Assembly (NCBI RefSeq): GCF_026790145.1
Contig: NZ_JALAMS010000085.1
Location: 1 to 13,685 of the forward strand
Reading direction: 5' to 3'
From: Bacillus_I endophytica_A
GTDB lineage: Bacteria; Bacillota; Bacilli; Bacillales; Bacillaceae_H
Length of the DNA stretch: 13,685 nt
In this document: positions 7,215 to 13,041 of the stretch, piece after piece
How the letters are laid out: each line of letters opens with the position of its first letter
Position numbering within the stretch: the stretch's first letter is position 1
Made by a program: the position numbers and the translations under genes
Notes under the pieces: model-generated
Told to the model about the DNA's origin: nothing
What the model saw: the letters and a program-made list of their open reading frames with translations, nothing else
The model's database searches: none

Positions 7215-7350
7215 TCAATTATTTATTATCATTACTTTATATATAAGCCAAGTAATATTCATACTATTAATCTTATACAGATGGAGACGGTTTAATGCTA
7301 TTGACTTTTTCTTTGTTATAACAATAAATATCACAGCGATCTTTTGACAT
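7215..7350 (-). pseudogene. cadC: CadC/ArsR-type metal-responsive repressor remnant
   Basis: The ATG at 7350 follows AGGAGG with ideal spacing and reads MSKDRCDIYCYNKEKVNSIK, the N-terminus of CadC-type ArsR/SmtB repressors. The paired cysteines (residues 6 and 10) correspond to the N-terminal cysteines of CadC that help bind Cd(II), Pb(II) or Zn(II). The frame ends at TAA 7273 after 25 residues. A +1 shift near CCGTCTCC continues LHLYKINSMNITWLIYKVM, which resembles the next helices of the family, and stops at 7215. The DNA-recognition helix and dimer region are absent. The usual partner, a cadA-type P-type ATPase, is not found downstream. I infer that a cadmium/zinc resistance operon was once here and only its promoter, operators and first codons survive. 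A leader peptide is an alternative reading but explains the shifted continuation poorly. Confidence 0.65.
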
Positions 7351-7364
7351 AAGAACCTCCTAAT

Positions 7365-7384
7365 AATCAAATGCACATTTGATT
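7365..7384. promoter_or_regulatory. ArsR/CadC-type operator 1
   Basis: Perfect palindrome AATCAAATG-CA-CATTTGATT (9-base arms, 2-base centre), ending 14 bases upstream of the cadC remnant's ATG. It matches the TCAAAT-n-ATTTGA pattern of CadC operators. Its position, overlapping the probable transcription start, suits repression. Confidence 0.65.
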
Positions 7385-7406
7385 GCAGTGTATAATTTTT
7401 CCGACT

Positions 7407-7432
7407 AATAATCAAACACTAATTTGATTATT
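7407..7432. promoter_or_regulatory. ArsR/CadC-type operator 2
   Basis: Perfect 10-base arms AATAATCAAA (7407-7416) and TTTGATTATT (7423-7432) around a six-base spacer. The 12-mer CTAATAATCAAA occurs in both operators, 45 bases apart (7360 and 7405). A minus-strand promoter probably lies between or across them (TATACA at 7394-7389). Confidence 0.6.
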
Positions 7433-7492
7433 TGACTATTATCCTTTAGTTTATGTAGACGTTATATAACAATTCCGTAAAAGTATATATAT

Positions 7493-7570
7493 AAAGCATA
7501 AACCCATTGTTATTGAACGGTTTTGCGCTCTTTTTACTACCTCGAACATGCATTACGTAAACTAGGAATG
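7493..7570. repeat. Recurrent terminator-tail element, copy B
   Basis: Imperfect stem (AAAGCATAAACC with GGTTTTGCGCTCTTT) around the loop CATTGTTATTGAAC, then TTTTTACTACCTCGAACATG and a tail ending GTAAACTAG. It shares CTCGAACATG with copy A and the loop pattern with A and C. It is the most eroded of the three hairpins. Confidence 0.5.
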
Positions 7571-7585
7571 AATAACATATACATC

Positions 7586-7637
7586 CTAAAAACAGAAAAA
7601 ACCATCTTACTGTATGAGAAGGTTTTTTCTGTTTTAG
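7586..7637 (-). terminator. Terminator of the ktrA-ktrB operon
   Basis: Arms CTAAAAACAGAAAAAACC and GGTTTTTTCTGTTTTAG form a long stem (one bulged A) around a 17-base loop. It lies 65 bases after the ktrB stop and has T-rich flanks on the minus strand. Confidence 0.8.
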
Positions 7638-7702
7638 ACTGTATAAGATGATTCTCTAATGGCATCTTGTTTAGTTTGTTCGAAATATAAAAGTTATTCC
7701 TT

Positions 7703-9058
7703 TTAACCAAGAAGAATCTTTTCTTCTGCATAACGAATTTTTGATTGTCTATTTGCACGAATAGCAAGCACAAAACCAATGGTAAGAGGCCCTACTCTTC
7801 CAATAAACATCATAATCGTAATGAGAATGCGTCCTGCGGGGCTTAAGTCGCCTGTGAAATTAGCACTTAGTCCAACCGTTCCGGAAGCAGAAATGGTTTC
7901 AAATAAGAGTGTGGACATATCTACTCCTTTTTCTGTGATAGTTAGTAAAAAGAAAATGACAAAGACAAAAATCATTGCAGAAGTAGCAATAGAAAAAGCT
8001 CTATAAATAAGGGATTTTGGTATTCGGCGTTGGAAAATGTTAATATCCTCTTTGTTTGTTAGCACTGACCACAAAGCCAACAATATTAAGACAAAGGTCG
8101 TAATCTTAATTCCACCACCTGTTGAACCTGGAGCTGCTCCCACAAACATAAGGCCCATCATATAGACTTTTGAACTTAACGTTAGCTCTCCTATATCTAA
8201 CGTATTAAAACCAGCTGTACGAGGAACAACTCCTTGAAAATAAGCTGCCCACCATTTATCTTCCATGCTTAATTTACCTAACGTGTCAGCATTATGATAT
8301 TCCAAAGCAAAAATAACAAGTGTACTCACAATATTTAAAATAATGGTCGAAACTAATACAATTTTAGTATGAAGAGAAAATTTCCTTATATTTCGTTTTT
8401 CTAAAATATCTGCGATTACAAAAAAACCTGTTCCACCTATTATGAAAAGTGACGTAATAACGATATTGACGGTTGGATCTCCTACCCATTTACTTAGATT
8501 ATCAGGTTCTAAGCCAAATCCTGCGTTGTTAAATGCAGATATAGAATGGAATATCCCATAATAAATAGCCTTTCCCCAACTCATCTCTTGTGCCCAACGA
8601 ATAGCTAGAACAAGGGCTCCAATAGCTTCTACAGCTAAGGTAATGAACACAACACGTCGGACTAATGCAATAACGCCTTGTAGAGAAAATGCATTTAAAG
8701 ATTCTTTAAGGATTAACCTTTGTTGTAATCCTATTTTCTTACCTAATATAATAAACATAAGGATACCAATGGTCATGAATCCCCAACCACCGACTTGAAT
8801 GAGTACAAGTAGAATGATTTGGCCGAATAAAGTAAAGGTAGTTCCTGTATCGACAACAGCTAATCCTGTTACACACACGGCAGAAGTGGCTTCAAAAAGA
8901 GCATCGATAAAGCTCAGATGATGCCTATCACTTGTAGCAGCAGGTATCATTAATAATCCTGTTCCTAGCAATATTAAGCCTAAAAATCCCGAAAATAAAA
9001 TAGATGCAGGTTCCAATTTCTTTATTTTATGTCTTTTACGTGACTTATAAAGTAACAT
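7703..9058 (-). CDS. ktrB: KtrB potassium channel-like subunit
   Basis: Membrane pore of a Ktr/Trk potassium uptake system, 451 residues (family about 445). Four M1-P-M2 repeats are visible with the selectivity-filter glycines in TSAVCVTGLAV (G65), SAFNNAGF (G180), PRTAGFNTL (G283) and SASGTVGL (G396). The glycine-rich intramembrane gating loop is AAPGSTGGGIKITTF (309-321), and the conserved GRVGPLT lies near the C-terminus. The first pore-loop context VTGLAVVDTGTTFT is diagnostic of the family. The ATG at 9058 follows GAAAGGAA. The gene lies 154 bases downstream of ktrA with no strong terminator between, so the two are probably cotranscribed under the riboswitch. It forms a dimer gated by the cytosolic KtrA ring. 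No lesions seen. Confidence 0.95.
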   Translation of the reverse strand: MLLYKSRKRHKIKKLEPASILFSGFLGLILLGTGLLMIPAATSDRHHLSFIDALFEATSAVCVTGLAVVDTGTTFTLFGQIILLVLIQVGGWGFMTIGILMFIILGKKIGLQQRLILKESLNAFSLQGVIALVRRVVFITLAVEAIGALVLAIRWAQEMSWGKAIYYGIFHSISAFNNAGFGLEPDNLSKWVGDPTVNIVITSLFIIGGTGFFVIADILEKRNIRKFSLHTKIVLVSTIILNIVSTLVIFALEYHNADTLGKLSMEDKWWAAYFQGVVPRTAGFNTLDIGELTLSSKVYMMGLMFVGAAPGSTGGGIKITTFVLILLALWSVLTNKEDINIFQRRIPKSLIYRAFSIATSAMIFVFVIFFLLTITEKGVDMSTLLFETISASGTVGLSANFTGDLSPAGRILITIMMFIGRVGPLTIGFVLAIRANRQSKIRYAEEKILLG

Positions 9059-9212
9059 ATTAAATTCCTTTCAACGTGTCTTGAGTAAAGGTTTAACTGA
9101 AAGATTCCATCATGGTAAAGGGAAGCTTGAACAATATTGCTCCTCATATAATGAAAAACGCAAGCATTAATACAAAGAACTGAGAAGAATTTTAATGGAT
9201 GCTATATTCATC

Positions 9213-9869
9213 TTACACACCTTCTTTTTCAAAGCGTGTGATGTCTTTATTATTTCCCATCACAATTAAAACATCATCTTTATAAATGATTTTCTCTGCA
9301 GCAGGAGCAACCACAAACCTTCCATGACGTTGAATCCCCACAATGTTACATCCATATTCGGCTCGTATGTTAAGTTCTTCCAAGCTATAATGATCCACCT
9401 TGTTTGTTGCCACAATCTCTACAATGCTGTATTCTTTGGATAACTCAATAAAATCAATCATTTTATCGGAAGTAATATGGTGAGCAATCCTTTTGGCTAC
9501 ATCTCGTTCGGGATGGATAACTCGATCTACTCCAATTTTTTCAAGCACTTTTGAGTGATATTCGTTTTGCGCTTTTGCCCACACTTTACGAACTCCCGTT
9601 TCTTTTAAGAGTAATGAAGTTAATATACTGGTTTGCATGTCATTTCCGAAAGAAACGAAAGCATGGTCGACATTGCCAACGCCCAAGTTACGTAAAACCG
9701 TTTCGTCGATTGAACTGACACAAACGGCGTGCGTGGCATAATTCACATATTCACTAACTCTTGCCTCGTCTGTATCTACAGCTAATACTTCGATACCCAT
9801 ATCATAAAACTCTTTAACGAGAGTTGAACCAAAACGTCCTAAACCAAATACGGCAAATAATTTCTTCAT
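9213..9869 (-). CDS. ktrA: KtrA potassium uptake regulatory (RCK) subunit
   Basis: Cytosolic octameric ring subunit that gates KtrB by binding ATP/ADP at the N-terminal RCK domain. The C-terminal RCK_C domain of the KtrA/KtrC family binds cyclic di-AMP. 218 residues, usual length. GLGRFG (9-14) is the Rossmann loop, Asp32 in AVDTDE sits at the end of strand 2 as expected for nucleotide ribose binding, and KAQNEYHSKVLEKIGVDRVIHPERDVAKRI is the classical linker to RCK_C (about 135-218). The ending NNKDITRFEKEGV and YGCNIVGIQRHG resemble KtrA more than KtrC, and adjacency to ktrB agrees. The ATG at 9869 follows AAGGAAGGA. Expression is predicted to be switched off by c-di-AMP through the upstream riboswitch, so the same messenger would act on both synthesis and activity. 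Confidence 0.93.
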   Translation of the reverse strand: MKKLFAVFGLGRFGSTLVKEFYDMGIEVLAVDTDEARVSEYVNYATHAVCVSSIDETVLRNLGVGNVDHAFVSFGNDMQTSILTSLLLKETGVRKVWAKAQNEYHSKVLEKIGVDRVIHPERDVAKRIAHHITSDKMIDFIELSKEYSIVEIVATNKVDHYSLEELNIRAEYGCNIVGIQRHGRFVVAPAAEKIIYKDDVLIVMGNNKDITRFEKEGV

Positions 9870-9943
9870 TATAATCCTTCCTTACCCCGTTTCCATTAGG
9901 GTTTGTTGTTTAGTATTAAAAAACACAGAAATATACATTTAAC

Positions 9944-9976
9944 GACAAAAAGACCACAGAGGAGTCCCCCGTGGTC
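9944..9976 (-). terminator. Riboswitch-controlled terminator ahead of ktrA
   Basis: On the minus strand GACCAC (9976-9971) and GTGGTC (9957-9952) close a hairpin with an inner GGGgacTCC-type pairing, followed at once by TTTTTGT. It lies between the c-di-AMP aptamer and ktrA, the position of an expression-platform terminator. Confidence 0.8.
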
Positions 9977-10013
9977 GTATTATTCTTTGATCACAAGTTT
10001 CACACCCTCTCCC

Positions 10014-10148
10014 TAACGCTTACGAAGTTAGCTGTCGGATTCGGGTCAAGAAGTAACCCTACCTTTACTTACATAAAGGATTCACCCCAAGTAACAGAAA
10101 AAACTGTTACAAAATTGGTTTCCCCGCTCCATACGGATTCAGCGATTA
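10014..10148 (-). ncRNA. Cyclic di-AMP riboswitch aptamer (ydaO/yuaA class)
   Basis: On the minus strand the leader contains the hallmark segments of the ydaO/yuaA class in order: UAAUCGCU (10148-10141), GCGGGGAAACCAAU (about 10126-10113), a variable hairpin ACAGUUUUUUCUGU, UUGGGGUGAAUCC (about 10091-10079), GACCCGAAUCCGACAGCUAA (about 10049-10030), UUCGUAAGCG and UUAGGGAGAGG. The closing stem P1 pairs UAAUCGCU with AGCGUUA, with one bulged U. Aptamers of this class bind two c-di-AMP molecules and usually shut expression off at high ligand by favouring the terminator, here at 9944-9976. The class is known upstream of ktrAB and kimA in bacilli, and ktrA starts 145 bases downstream here. Confidence 0.9.
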
Positions 10149-10174
10149 AGATGATTTATGAATTTACCAAAGAT

Positions 10175-10203
10175 ATATTACTCCTGTTTTTTTGTGTTGT
10201 AAA
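10175..10203 (-). promoter_or_regulatory. Promoter of the riboswitch-ktrAB unit
   Basis: Minus-strand -35 TTTACA (10203-10198) and -10 TAATAT (10180-10175) with 17-base spacing. The predicted start (about 10168) lies some 20 bases before the aptamer's first stem, which supports the call. Confidence 0.5.
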
Positions 10204-10269
10204 GACTAAATTAACGTCTATTTCTATTATTTTATCCTTACATCAGAACCTTTTTTAGTAGAAGGGCAG

Positions 10270-10450
10270 ATAATCCCTGCTTTCTTTTGATCATCGTCTC
10301 TATCAATGGTAGAAAACGTACAAATGAAGACAGCGAGCAAAGCCCTCTAATAAAGTAATAGAATTAAAGCAGCATGATTTAGAAAAGTCTTTAAAAGAAA
10401 CATATGTTAGAATTATTAATAAAATGTTCGAGGAAAAGAATCTTATTTGA
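10270..10450 (+). pseudogene. Possible serine-recombinase C-terminal remnant
   Basis: One frame reads NGRKRTNEDSEQSP (from about 10306), and a shifted frame continues SNKVIELKQHDLEKSLKETY and VRIINKMFEEKNLI to a TGA at 10448. The order 'GRKRT..., basic linker, LKETYVRIINKMFEEK' resembles the end of the recombinase zinc-ribbon and the helix that follows it in large serine recombinases, where this segment typically reads L-K-x-x-F-V-R-x-x-N-x-x. No start codon, catalytic domain or cysteines are present. The assignment rests on a short segment and is tentative. Confidence 0.3.
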
Positions 10451-10537
10451 ATTAGAAAAAATTTTTTTATGTTCTAATAAGCAACATTATATAAACTATA
10501 AAAGCTTGGTTATAGACAAAGGTTTAATCGTAAATAG

Positions 10538-10585
10538 AAAGACTCCATTTTGAGAAAAACGAATCAAAATGAAGTCTTTTTTTGT
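10538..10585 (+). terminator. Rho-independent terminator
   Basis: AAAGACTCCATTTTG (10538-10552) pairs with CAAAATGAAGTCTTT (10565-10579) with a single mismatch and is followed by a run of T. No intact + strand gene precedes it; the nearest is the recombinase-like remnant. Confidence 0.75.
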
Positions 10586-10623
10586 GAGTATATAAGCTGT
10601 ATTTATAACTTAAATGTAAAGGT

Positions 10624-11040
10624 CTATAAATGTTTTAACCAATCAGTCCATTGTTTTGGAAGACTGTCAGGATTTCCTCCTACAGATCCTGTTATAGTTG
10701 CTTTTTCTGCAAGTTCTAATACTTTTTCTTTCGTGACAACAGCAGCTCTTTTCCGTGCAGCTTGTCTCCTTTGCTTCCATGAGCCCAGCCGTAAGAAAGG
10801 ATGGCATCCTCCCATTTTTTCATCAATGAAGGCGTGCTGTACCAGTAGGAAGGAAATTGCAAAACGATGCGGTCGTGCTTCTCTAATAGTCTCTGCTCGA
10901 CTGCGACATCGATCTTTTCATCGAGATAAGCCTCATAAAAACGGTGAACGGTAACCGTTGGCTTGCTTCTCCATTTCTTTCGTCAAGCGTCGATTAACAC
11001 GAGAAGCCGTTAAGTCGGGGTGAAAAACAAGAACCAATTG
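10624..11040 (-). pseudogene. NAD(P)H:quinone oxidoreductase (flavodoxin-fold) remnant with foreign 3' end
   Basis: Cytosolic FMN-dependent quinone reductase/azoreductase-type gene of the YwrO/KefF group, no longer intact. From 11040 the minus strand reads QLVLVFHPDLTASRVNRRLT, KEMEKQANG, then shifts frame (around 10950) and continues VTVHRFYEAYLDEKIDVAVE, EKHDRIVLQFPSYWYSTPSL, KKWEDAILSYGWAHGSKGDK, LHGKELLL before a stop at 10716. HDRIVLQFP-YWYSTP and YGWAHGSKG are family signatures. The start codon and the C-terminal third (after KELLL, where the family has a GGxxEAY segment) are missing. From about 10740 another frame gives KEKVLELAEKATITGSVGGN, PDSLPKQWTDWLKHL to a stop at 10624; this does not look like the family's tail and may come from a different gene joined by deletion. 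The segment 10801-11040 is about 45% G+C by hand count, visibly richer than its surroundings, suggesting a different origin. Confidence 0.75.
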
Positions 11041-11059
11041 TCTTGAATTAGTATTGTAT

Positions 11060-11096
11060 AAAGTAAATCCTTATTATAAAGGCTTTACTCTTTTTA
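11060..11096 (+). terminator. Rho-independent terminator
   Basis: AAGTAAA-t-CCTT and AAGG-c-TTTACT form a stem around ATTAT (11061-11089), followed by CTTTTT. It lies just 5' of the quinone reductase remnant on the opposite strand, with no + strand gene before it. Confidence 0.55.
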
Positions 11097-11155
11097 ATAT
11101 GAACTATAGTAAATGGCCCTTTAAACAGTCCATAAAAGGATAAGTAAGAGAAACA

Positions 11156-11230
11156 AAAAAGGACAACTCCATTAATTAGTAACGAAGTTGTCCTTTTTCA
11201 CTTCCTTGCACATGTTTTATGTTAACTAGT
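11156..11230. repeat. Recurrent terminator-tail element, copy C
   Basis: Perfect 13-base arms AAAAAGGACAACT (11156-11168) and AGTTGTCCTTTTT (11186-11198) enclose ccCATTAATTAGTAACGa. The tail CACTTCCTTGCACATG, then ATGTTAACTAG, follows. It is the best-preserved copy. It may also terminate the CBO0543-like pseudogene (stop at 11277) on the minus strand. Confidence 0.65.
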
Positions 11231-11276
11231 TTTTTCTGTTCGATTAGTTCGTTTTCTTAAAAAGATGGAGTGCTTA

Positions 11277-11761
11277 TTAGGCTTTTCGAATAAACCTTAA
11301 ATGCCACGGTAAAAAAACTCTATACACAAATAAAAAAACAGGTATGTCATATCCTACTTTCCAAAAATTTTCTTTCATAAATCCTACTTGTACCATTAGC
11401 CAATGTGCTAATAAGGATAAGGCTGTAAAAATAAGAACGAACCTCCACTTTTTTTCTTTGTGGTAATAGTTTAAAAATATTACAGCAAATAAAGCTGGAA
11501 TAACTCCGTACGATATAATATCTCCAATCCCTTCATGTTGAGGTGTCCCTAAATCAAAGAAATCTAGATTGGGGCCAAAAGTAAGATCGGTTTATAGTGG
11601 CTAGCCAGCCGACAACTCCAAAAGTAATATAAATCTCTCTCCACGTTAATTTCTTTGGCATGAATAATACAAAAATCAACAGACTTATACTAAGCCCAAT
11701 AGGATACCATATTCCCTGGGCAAAAACGTCGAAGTTATCAAGTGTTTTTTTTGTAGTTCAT
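11277..11761 (-). pseudogene. CBO0543-like multi-helix membrane protein, doubly frameshifted
   Basis: Integral membrane protein of unknown function, decayed. The ATG at 11761 has a strong GGAGG ribosome binding site (11767-11772) but reads only MNYKKNT before a stop. Moving frame inside the A8 run (11745-11752) gives TLDNFDVFAQGIWYPIGLSI, a hydrophobic helix, then FMPKKLTWREIYITFGVVGW and LATINR. A second shift near 11590 leads to DLTFGPNLDFFDLGTPQHEG, a helix ending FLNYYHKEKKWR, then HWLMVQVGFMKENFWKVGYD and a C-terminus LPWHLRFIRKA. The LTWREIY, FLNYY, VQVGFMK-WK and PWHLRFIRK pieces are characteristic of the small Bacillus membrane protein group that also includes the intact gene at 12192, though the two share little direct identity. 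One A fewer in the run would repair the first lesion; the second is not at a homopolymer. Confidence 0.7.
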
Positions 11762-12191
11762 ACAAATCCTCCAAAAAATCATATCTGTTGTTCAATATCT
11801 AACTTTATTGTTGTTAACAAAAGCAGCCTATTATATACACAGTACTCCTTACCTGCCTTTTATTATAGAAATTTTATCTCTATCCAAATAAGCCTAGGAA
11901 AAGAAAAAGCAAACCATAAAGTAACATAATCAATGTTCTAGGTAGTAAGATAACACACCATGAGTTGTTAAAAATCTCTTAAAAAATATAAATCAAGAAT
12001 CCCTCTAAAAACTTATACAGATTTCTTAGTATAAAGTAGCCTTAAAGGCTCGAAAGCAGGATCAAGCCTACTTTCTTCATATAAAATCGCGGTTACTTTT
12101 GTATTCTCTAAATTAAAAACAAAATCAAAGAATATATTAGCTTAATTCTGCTCATTTTAATCATATAAATTCAAAATTAAGAGGTTATGAA
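11762..12191. other. Gene-free interval
   Basis: I see no coding potential on either strand. The only structure is an imperfect hairpin (12033-12074, listed separately). Confidence 0.45.
12033..12077. terminator. Imperfect hairpin, possible terminator
   Basis: AAAGTAGCCTT (12033-12043) and AAGCCTACTTT (12064-12074) pair with one C-C mismatch and a 20-base loop, followed by CTTC. The flanking T-tract is poor and no gene ends here. Confidence 0.3.
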
Positions 12192-12743
12192 ATGATACTA
12201 CAGTCTTCTATTTTTACAGATTTCTACAAAAAATCTTTAGATTTAAATAAACAAATTTTACATGCATGGACTGAACATTCCTTATTCGCTTGGCGCTGGT
12301 GGATAGGAATTTTACTGATTGTGATTCCACTCATCCTTTGGATTAAATATCGAAATCGAGAAAGTGCTGATCGCTTACAATATGCGGGTCTATTTGTGGC
12401 TTTAGCTTCTTCGAATTTGGATTATATCGGAACATTTTTTGGCTTATGGAAATATGATTATGAGATATTCCCCGTTCTATCTCATTACATCCCTTTTAGT
12501 TTTTTTGTCCTACCTATTACGGTTATGTTTTTCATACAAATAAGGCCAAAGACAACTCCTTTTTTAAAAGCACTAGTATACGCCATATTTTCAATCATCG
12601 CTCTTCCCATTGTAAAATGGATTGGAATATATGATCCTGTAAAATGGAGTTATTTTTACTCCTTCATCATCCAGTTTTTTATTTATTTAATAGCTCATTA
12701 TATAAGTGTGAAAGATAAATTTAAAAAACTTTATTTTGGATAG
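12192..12743 (+). CDS. CBO0543-family integral membrane protein
   Basis: Predicted multi-spanning membrane protein, 183 residues, function unknown. It has an N-terminal amphipathic region and the motif HSLFAWRWWIGILLIVIPLI, which is helix 1 with the aromatic WRWW typical of the family. A second helix (YAGLFVALASSNLDYIGTFF) is followed by GLWKYDYEIFPVLSHYIPFS, a helix around FFVLPITVMFFIQ, one around AIFSIIALPIVKWIGIYDP, and the last helix before HYISVKDKFKK. About five membrane segments in total. The ATG at 12192 follows AAGAGG with a somewhat long spacing; no better start is visible. It appears intact, stands alone, and is oriented opposite to the broken relative at 11277-11761. In sporeformers such genes are often present in several copies. 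I cannot assign a role. Confidence 0.82.
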   Translation: MILQSSIFTDFYKKSLDLNKQILHAWTEHSLFAWRWWIGILLIVIPLILWIKYRNRESADRLQYAGLFVALASSNLDYIGTFFGLWKYDYEIFPVLSHYIPFSFFVLPITVMFFIQIRPKTTPFLKALVYAIFSIIALPIVKWIGIYDPVKWSYFYSFIIQFFIYLIAHYISVKDKFKKLYFG

Positions 12744-12858
12744 GACGGTTTACTTTTGACTACTATTTAAGAGCGTCTTATATACTAATAAATACTGAGT
12801 GGTCTTTGTTATGAGTATGACTATTATTTGAAGAAGGCTAAAGGCTATTTATTTTTAG

Positions 12859-12983
12859 ATGAATAATATTCAATCTCCTGAGCAAACTACAAAAGATGTT
12901 GTGAAGAATCACGCTGCCATGTCTGATACGCTTATAAAGAAAAACGACCTTTCTCCTTTTGGACTGCACCCCAATTGTTAGAC
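12859..12983 (+). pseudogene. Small unknown ORF cut by IS3-family insertion
   Basis: From ATG 12859 the frame reads MNNIQSPEQTTKDVVKNHAA and MSDTLIKKNDLSPF up to 12960, where the insertion-sequence terminus begins. The frame then runs into the IS as GLHPNC and stops at 12983. The text is protein-like, polar and charged, with no membrane segment, and I do not recognise the family. No good ribosome binding site is visible (AAAGG lies 14 bases or more upstream) and a TAG directly precedes the ATG. It may be a fragment rather than a true N-terminus. Confidence 0.4.
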
Positions 12984-12998
12984 ACCACTAACAATTGG
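12971..12998. repeat. Subterminal hairpin of the IS
   Basis: Perfect 11-base inverted repeat CCAATTGTTAG / CTAACAATTGG with a six-base loop, overlapping the terminal inverted repeat. It could limit transcription across the IS end or shape transposase binding. Confidence 0.6.
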
Positions 12999-13041
12999 AG
13001 GTTTGGACTTGTCAATATTTACTGGACATTAAGTTAGGTTA

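Noticed and set aside
7537..7779. 80-codon minus-strand frame overlapping the 3' end of ktrB
   Set aside because: It overlaps ktrB in another frame and crosses the operon terminator, so it is a chance frame.
7779..8006. 75-codon + strand frame inside ktrB
   Set aside because: It is an antisense shadow of a clearly conserved gene.
9971..10258. 95-codon + strand frame opposite the ktrA leader
   Set aside because: It is antisense to the c-di-AMP riboswitch; its apparent openness comes from conserved RNA structure, not coding.
10550..10954. 134-codon + strand frame
   Set aside because: It lies antisense to the quinone reductase remnant, whose minus-strand text matches a known family, and it starts inside a terminator.
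11660..11929. 89-codon + strand frame
   Set aside because: It is antisense to the CBO0543-like pseudogene and lacks a ribosome binding site or family resemblance.
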